A stretch of 64,000 bases of DNA from Psococerastis gibbosa. Its lineage: Eukaryota; Arthropoda; Insecta; Psocodea; Psocidae. How positions within the stretch are numbered: the first letter of the stretch is position 1; each line of letters starts with the position of its first letter. The position numbers were made by a program, and so were the translations under genes. Shown here piece after piece: positions 57,894-64,000 of this stretch. The DNA lies in contig OZ020485.1 of NCBI GenBank assembly GCA_963971405.1, forward strand, positions 38,313,469 through 38,377,468. The letters are read 5' to 3'. The notes beneath the pieces are model-generated. The model ran no database searches. It was not told the DNA's origin and saw only the letters and a list, made by a program, of their open reading frames with translations.

Positions 57894-58078
57894 CAAGGGC
57901 GTATTTAAGGGGGGGGTCCGAGAGTCCGGGACACCCCCCCCCCCCCAATAAAATGAGCTTACACTAGATACAGTTTACAGTGGGAATTAAAAATAATAAT
58001 GTTTTTTAATGTTTTAATCCACTGAACCTGCTCGCTGAACCCCCCCCCCCCCTAAATTGGAGGCAAAATCCGCCCTTG
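57894..58078. mobile_element. hAT-like MITE with empty-site support
   Basis: Ends CAAGGGCGTATTTAAGG and (inverted) CAAGGGCGGATTTTG. Flanks TAGGTAGC and TAGGTACG (6 of 8). Copy A near 22785-22800 (minus strand) reads GCGTAGGTAGCGTAGAGG with no insertion, so TAGGTAGC was duplicated. Contains C runs. Confidence 0.85.
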
Positions 58079-58676
58079 TAGGTACGGTAGAGGAAAAGCA
58101 GGGCCTGCGGAATCTCCCTACACCTTATCGGTCAGAGCCGAATGGGATTTTTCATTGTTGTTGTGATAGCTTCCCATTAATATGATAATTTGGTACATTT
58201 CTGTCACCTCCCGGAACAAACACGCACCACACAATCTCGTAGTAGGCTGCTCACAATCCTCTGCTAATTAAACCGACCAAATCGTTATAACTTAAGTATT
58301 AAATTAAATTAATAAATATGAACCTATTTTGGGTGATCTAGCTTCTCAGCTCCCTCTTAGAAACGTGTAACCTATTTTACACCGGCGCTTTCAAACTTGT
58401 TCACTGGACTCATCCTCAGTCGCTGTGACAGTGAAGGGAACTAAAAACAAGACTTGCTAAGTAAACCCCATAAAGTGTTAAGAGGGAAGGGGCCCCCGCG
58501 ACTATGCTCCTACAAGTATTTATTATAATTTTGCAATCGTAATAATCTCATTGAAATATTGCACTTGAGAAATGGTACAAAGTCGCTTCTCACATGAAAT
58601 ATCAAACGTAAAACAGTCAGAAACAGCAATTAGCAGAATAAGCAGAAATGCTCCTATACATTTCGATATTTATGAC

Positions 58677-59412
58677 ATTTAGCCATTACTAACACCAATT
58701 GGCTTCAATTCTTGAACTCCTACCTCGGGACTATCTCACCAGCCGTATTTTGTATAAATCAAAATAATACAATTATTATATTATTTTGATTTTTTATTAA
58801 AACTTTTGTAACTTATGAGAGAACTAACAGTATCGGCATAACTTAGTGCATAGATCATAAAAGCATAAACCTGAAATACGTAAGTAACCTGTATGGAGTC
58901 ATATCAATAGGCTACTTTTAGCTGGTCTGTTAAATCAGTGGTTCCCAACCAGGGGCGGTCTGCGGACCACTCAGGCCGACAATGTGTCGCTGCGGACCAC
59001 CCCTTACATCTATTATTATTATTATTATTTTAAGAATTTACAAGGCTTTCAAATATATCCCTATTTAGTTTACAGTATGATTTCAATATACGACAAAGTT
59101 AATGTGAAACTTGGGCACGCATGTTTTTTTACAATTCGTTGCATTCTCATCTTAATGTGCTTGTTAGTAGCCACTCTTAATTAAGTCATTGCAGGCATTC
59201 TCGCGGACTATTTGCCAGGGTCACGCGGACCACCGGTTGGGAATAACTGTGTTAAATCATAAATTTACCGCTGTCCAAATTCGTAAAAGGCAGGACTCAT
59301 GTAGATTATACAATTATTGTATTATTTTGATTTGTACAAAACATGATTGGTGAGATAGTCCTGAGGAAGGAGTTCAAGAACTGAAGCCAATCGGTGATGA
59401 CTAAATATATCA
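58677..59412. mobile_element. Foldback-type TIR element hosting a hAT insertion
   Basis: Inverted arms of about 95 bp (58677-58790 and about 59310-59412) share GGCTTCAATTCTTGAACTCC, GGACTATCTCACCA and CAAATCAAAATAATACAAT with few mismatches. Between them lies the hAT-like element 58936-59249. Confidence 0.8.
58936..59249. mobile_element. hAT-like MITE with perfect 8-bp duplication, nested
   Basis: TGTTAAAT flanks both sides (58928-58935 and 59250-59257). The ends are CAGTGGTTCCCAACC and (inverted) CAGTTATTCCCAACC. Internal GCGGACCAC repeats occur near both ends. Confidence 0.92.
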
Positions 59413-59544
59413 TGTATCAAAATGCTAAGAAAATTTCTTCTCTTTGTCCTGATATTCTTGAAAGCTCTACAATTTATATTTCAAGAAATAGTTGATTTGT
59501 ACACTTATAAAGCTTTTCTCCCTCTGATTGCCACTGAAAAGTAG

Positions 59545-59822
59545 GTATTCAATCCTAGTTTATGGTAATTACCATACTTTCTTAGTTGCCGACAGGGCTC
59601 GTATCTGTACTTGGTTAAGTCGAGCTTCCACCTGTTTCACTGCGTTAATGGTAAGCTTGTCACAGAGCTTCTCTATTATCGCTTGTAGCCGGTGTAGGTT
59701 GACATCGATGACGTATACCAGTTCGCTAATGGCCCAAAATTCTTTCGGAAACAATATAAATAATGTACGAAGTCCATGGGGTCGTTGGCATTGGACAAGG
59801 GACCAATGGGTAGGCCTGGGTT
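59545..59822 (-). repeat. Dispersed repeat with an intact 61-codon minus frame
   Basis: The minus frame 59754-59569 reads MFPKEFWAISELVYVIDVNL and INAVKQVEARLNQVQIRAL, helical and protein-like. A second, frameshifted copy is at 50460-50660. Two copies suggest a TE-encoded segment. The protein family is not recognised. Confidence 0.5.
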
Positions 59823-60190
59823 CATAAAAACGTCCTTCAGGACATTATTACAATTACTATACTAGTGGTATAGAGGCAAACAGAGCAAAGTCCACAAATT
59901 TCAGATATTGAGTTTTTGGTACCGATGGATTCGTCTGGATGAAATCTATCCAATGAATTAATTATCAGATAATAATTCTGGTATATAGTCCAGCTTAAAA
60001 CTAGTTGAAAGATTAAGGTTAGAAGCATTTCCAGAGCAATTACCTACAGTTTTTTGGCTCTCTTGAAAAATTAACTGCAGTGGACTTTGCCCGTTTTGCT
60101 TCTATATTATCGCAAGACGATTCTTAAATGATTCAACCATTATAACTCATTGGAGATGACATAAAAGTTATACTATAGCCCATGTCATAT

Positions 60191-60397
60191 GACAGGACAT
60201 GCAGAGTAATGGTACAGACTCCGACTTTCACCCGAAAGGTTATTGGTTCGTGTCCCACACTTACATTTGCGGGTAATGCTGTAAAGCAGGCAGTCCCAGG
60301 CTTTCCTAATTGAGTGTAAGAACGAGATTTATAGCCCTAACTCCCCTAGATTGGCTTAGTAACCGAACAGAAAGTCAATATTTATTTATTTGTATGA
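60191..60397 (+). mobile_element. SINE family 1
   Basis: CAGAGTAATGGTACAGACTC, TTTCACCCGAAAGGTTATTG, B box GGTTCGTGTCC and the conserved 3' half with TTGGCTTAGTAACCGAACAG and a TTTATTTATT tail. Confidence 0.85.
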
Positions 60398-62400
60398 GCA
60401 GTCATTGTAGTCTTCGGTTCTATTCAATCATTCATTTTAGTTGGCCAATAATATTTTTTTTTTTTCAACAATATCAATAGTTAATGGTCGCTCCTGGCGA
60501 AATATCAACCGAGTGTCTAAATAAACCTAATTAGGTGTGTCTGAAACAGTGAATGCAGCTTTTGGCTAATTAGTCTACCTAACAACTAAAATTTCCTTGA
60601 CATTAGTTTAATGTCACCCGATAGGCGCCTACCCATGTGTGTAACAGAACGATATCCAATAACTCAGCCGGCCTCCAATTGAGTCCACCTTGTCCTCTGG
60701 AAGCAGATTTGCATCATCGCGCTTCCTTCCTGGACTTCCAGGGGCCCAAGGGCTCCTGCCCTGGGACTGTCACCTATATATTTGCCTACTTCCATGTCCT
60801 GTCATGTATTCCTCCAAGTACTTCAACTGGTGAGTATCAAAACTTAAGATTTGCCTCCTCACTCAGCCAATTGCCAGTACTAACAGTCATTTTCGGAGAT
60901 TTAGACTTCCTTTGGTTAGAAATGTCCATTTTAACCAATAGACCTGTGAGTGAATGTGATTTAACCTATATATTCAGAAATTCGGCAAATGTATGGAAAA
61001 TATTTGATTTCGTGGTTATTTTCAGATCGGAAGTATCTTCCGCCAGTCGAAACATCCCCAGTTTAGCCCTAAAAACTGCAATTTTCATATTAGCAGTTGC
61101 GCCAAGCAATGTTAGTTGTAACCTATTGACAATAAATAATACAGTATTAAAATACAATACCTATGAAATCATTGTTATTACATCATATTATCAGGTCAAA
61201 TAAATAAGTCGTTTCAATAATTGTCAGATAAGTTAAGGTAAATTTAAATTATAAATTGTAACAATAATTGCTGTGGTCCTATAAGTCAAGTTAAACAGAT
61301 AGGCCTACCTACAGTATTATAAGCAACATGATTTAGGCAGAGAAAACGAGATTGGTGTAGAGGTGGCACACGTGCACATTGTCCGGTTCTCATTCGATTT
61401 GACATTATGACTTCCTTTACATCTAGGTTTAATTCATTTCATTGTGGGCTAAAGTTGTTTAGGTGTAACACAAGTTTTTAAAGATACTGTATGAACTGTA
61501 TGAACCCCCCCCCCCCCCGAAAAAAATCCTGGCTACGGCCTTGCGCATCATCCAGGTGTATCAATAAAACAATAGAGTTTATCTCAGCTTTGTCAGATTA
61601 CCTGCATATGCACTTACTCTAAGTGGTATCATAGGCCTAAAAGTGTGTAAACATTTTTAACAAGACATCCTATTCTTTGGCTCATGGTTTTGTATAGGTA
61701 ATTAACTTCCTCCATGTAAGCCTCCTTTTAAGTAGACTCGATGACCATCAACTCTTCTCACATTGATTCGTTTAGATTCGAGCCTGAAGAATACAATATA
61801 CATTGTACCGTACTTAGAAGTACCGTGATAAGGTATACCGGTAGATGATTCTTAGTAGACTCGTAACAAGTTTCAATCAGTTGTTACTAAGAATAAAATT
61901 GCCGTAAAAGCTGTAGATTGCAGTGGCGAAACTACAATATAAATTGGGGGATTCTGCGTAAGGATTAAAAATGGGGCCCCCTACGGGTACCTACCGCTAA
62001 CGTTTTAGATGCCGTGCGATATAAGAATAGTGCAGAATGGTGGGGTTTTACGTATTTTGGCAGCAAAAACGCTGTAGATTTTACAGACGAGTCGTTGTCC
62101 ATACAACTGCAAACAGAGGGGTCTAGGGATCTCTCCCAGGAGAAATGAATGAAAAATTAGGCGTAAAATAGTGAGTTTCTTGCCACACAACGTTAGGCCA
62201 TGTGCGAGTCTTGAAGCGGTTGCCTCCCTGCTAGGTACCTACTCATTCATGTCAAATGTTGTGATAATTAATTGGAGTAAAATTGAAAACTTCTTTGTAA
62301 TTAGCCTACCTTCACTTTCAGCTTTTGGTCATTTGCACTTGGCAATAACATTTCCTTTTTCACAAATCCAAAAATATTATAATAAAAATATTAAATTTTA
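60398..62400. other. Mostly unique AT-rich DNA upstream of the CSP gene
   Basis: A 188-codon plus frame (60637-61203) has no recognisable domain and is not called. Homeodomain-like CCTAATTAGG and GGCTAATTAG occur near 60527 and 60563. A lone hAT-like end with a C run lies at about 61502-61547 (TCCTGGCTACGGCCTTG), and a CAGTGGCG end-like motif at about 61920. Confidence 0.35.
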
Positions 62401-62516
62401 GGAGAGTACCAGTAATAGCATTACTGTTCTCCAGCCGGCGGACCAAAACTTTCTGATTGCAACCAACATTTAGATAATAACTACCATAATTTCTTGATTT
62501 CAGATAATTCGGTACC

Positions 62517-63092
62517 ATGAACCCTCTTTCCTTTTGTTTGTTTGCGCTGGTTTTCGTGGGAATTGCACTCGCGGCTCCTCCTAAATACTCCGACAAGTTT
62601 GACAACCTGGATATTGACAAGATCCTCAAGAACGACAGGGTTCTTACCAACTACATTAACTGCATCCTTGACAAGGGACCTTGCACAGCTGAAGGCCGCG
62701 AATTCAGAAGTAAGTAAAAGGTTTTGCCGTAGTATAGGTCGTCCGTGCCCTAAATTTCACTTATAACATGACTCAAGTTCATGGTTTTATTCATGTCCCT
62801 GTAGAAAAAGACATACCATACCGCGGTACCAGAAAATAGGCTGGCAGTGGGATTTGGGCCCACAGGTACGGTAATATTCAATAACATATTTATGAATTGT
62901 ACAGAAAACTTGCCGGACGCCCTGGGGACTAGCTGCGAGAAGTGCACGCCCAGCCAGAAGAAAATGATCCGCAAGGCCAGCAAGCACATAATTGCAAACA
63001 GGAAGGCGGACTGGGAACAGATCAGAGTGAAGTTCGACCCCAAGGGAACAAACACGGAGCGATTCAGGAAGTTCCTCGCTGAAGAAAACTAA
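62517..63092 (+). CDS. CSP: Chemosensory protein (CSP / OS-D family)
   Basis: Small secreted carrier of hydrophobic ligands; family roles include chemosensation, development and detoxification. Coding exons 62517-62709 and 62905-63092, 126 residues. The signal peptide is about residues 1-19 or 20 (ends GIALA before APPKYSDKFDN). The four cysteines at 49, 56, 75 and 78 give C-X6-C-X18-C-X2-C, the family signature. Conserved segments are YINCILDKGPCTAEGREF and LPDAL then C-E-K-C. The single coding intron (195 bp, GTAAGT...ACAG) splits the Lys codon 65 after its first base, the conserved CSP intron site. The Kozak context is TACCATGA. TTTCTTGATTTCAG just upstream (to 62504) could be the acceptor of a 5' UTR intron. 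No canonical AATAAA is seen soon after the stop; ATTAAA is at 63429. No second CSP lies in the window. Confidence 0.97.
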
Positions 63093-63764
63093 GTTAAAGA
63101 ATCTTGAACAAAGAAGCTGTGATTATCTCAATATTATTTATATGCATGCACTAAATTATTGTTAATATATTCATTTGAACATTATAAGTTTAAAAAATTT
63201 ATATTTCTGTGACTTTATTGTGTTGTAGTTTATATAAATACTTGCAACTATAGTAGTAGGCTATGCCTGTTTCTGAGCTCAACTTATCAGTGCCTAGTTT
63301 TTATCGCTTGTATATACAAAAACTAAGCTGCCTATAAAATACGGTTTTCATAGAGAACTACTAAAACTATTAATTCGCTTGAATACAGACAATGCAGTGC
63401 CAAATTTGACGAAAACTAAAACGCGAGTATTAAACAAAAGGTTGACTGAGGTTACGTTCATATCAGGATGCCCAGTAAACCGTCCAGTAGTCTACTAATA
63501 TGTATGTATGGGACAATTAACATACTCTATGTCAGTATGTGTGTAGAAAAGAAGAGAATTCCATGATTTTGTTTAAATTAAATACAGTTGATGGGAGCTA
63601 CTATATTCTTGCCTACAACCTATCACTGATGGTTGTTGAAAATTGGTCAGTGGCAGATGTTAGTTGGCCTCGTGTGAATAGCGTACGCTTTATGCCTTTA
63701 TCTCATCGCTCTAATTTCGAACGCCCTGTGCCACCTATATTCTTCTTCTTTTAATTCCTCTTTT
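63093..63764. other. CSP 3' flank
   Basis: AT-rich; presumably the CSP 3' UTR then unique DNA. A 71-codon frame at 63539 has no recognisable features. Confidence 0.4.
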
Positions 63765-64000
63765 GTAAAAAAATTCGCGATCCTCATCTCATGGAAATTT
63801 GGACCTTGGAGACTGCTGCTCTCAAAAGGGGAGTCGTGCTCTTGCAACAAATCACTGACTTGGTTTCTCAACCAGGATGTTCTTCTTCTGCCTGGAGCCC
63901 TCTACCCTTCTATCTTCCCTTGAATCATTACATGGGGTACTTTTCGTTGCTCATCAAATGGCCGAAGTATATTAGTTTCCGTTTCTAAACCGTCAGCAGA
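63765..64000 (-). pseudogene. Non-LTR RT C-terminus remnant, cut by window edge
   Basis: On the minus strand it carries the same tail as 8775 and 48060 (the GRRRTSW-like region near 63880 and KVQISMR-like region near 63800), with frame changes. The upstream part lies beyond 64000. Confidence 0.6.

Larger units (their letters stand above)
57055..58150 (+). repeat. Long dispersed repeat, copy B, with two insertions
   Basis: Aligns with the minus strand of 22570-23365. It is interrupted by the GAGG-ended MITE (57201-57447) and a hAT-like MITE (57894-58078), both absent from copy A. It lacks copy A's 22595 insertion. Confidence 0.85.

Noticed and set aside
60637-61203. 188-codon plus-strand frame as a gene
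   Set aside because: No recognisable domain, no start or splice context, uneven composition, and no second copy. It is long enough to note but likely chance.

Overview
The window looks like repeat-dense nuclear DNA of an arthropod, most likely an insect with a large, TE-rich genome (a hemipteran-like genome is possible, but the sequence does not settle the order). The evidence is one insect-type chemosensory protein gene with the family's conserved intron site, one conventional spliced eukaryotic gene (PHAX), tRNA-derived SINEs, many non-autonomous DNA transposons with readable target-site duplications, and decayed non-LTR and gypsy-type retroelements. There are no operons, no CRISPR array and no convincing tRNA or rRNA gene.

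Two protein-coding genes are well supported. (1) PHAX, the adaptor for nuclear export of U snRNA, lies on the minus strand at 54512-45584. It has five coding exons, all joined by GT-AG introns, giving 370 residues. (2) A chemosensory protein (CSP/OS-D) lies on the plus strand at 62517-63092 with two coding exons, giving 126 residues with the C-X6-C-X18-C-X2-C pattern. A 57-codon protein-like ORF at 12245-12418 is a third, weak candidate.

Layout. 1-12 kb: hAT-like MITEs with long C/G runs, other MITEs, SINEs and non-LTR tails. 12.2-27 kb: a Helentron/HINE-like 0.87-kb repeat, a palindromic MITE, SINE-like families and several stretches of unique AT-rich DNA. 27.8-31.6 kb: a 3.8-kb unit with long inverted termini that carry 42-bp tandem repeats. 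It is inserted in a SINE tail with a 4-bp duplication and holds broken, unrecognised minus-strand coding sequence. 32-45 kb: more MITEs, two further HINE-like copies or fragments, non-LTR RNase H and RT scraps, and a rearranged gypsy-like gag. 45.6-54.5 kb: PHAX, with TE-loaded introns. 55-62.4 kb: nested repeats and mostly unique AT-rich DNA. 62.5-63.1 kb: the CSP gene. 63.8 kb to the end: a non-LTR tail that runs off the window.

The most interesting item is the 27806-31596 unit. Its inverted termini with internal TATA-like boxes, followed by one coding block and then blocks open in more than one frame, recall a small linear DNA virus such as a densovirus. The 4-bp duplication and the subterminal repeats recall a DNA transposon. 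I cannot choose between these without homology searches. A second strong item is a pair of diverged repeat copies (22.57-23.37 kb and 57.06-58.15 kb). Each carries insertions that the other lacks, so each supplies the empty site for the other's insertions.
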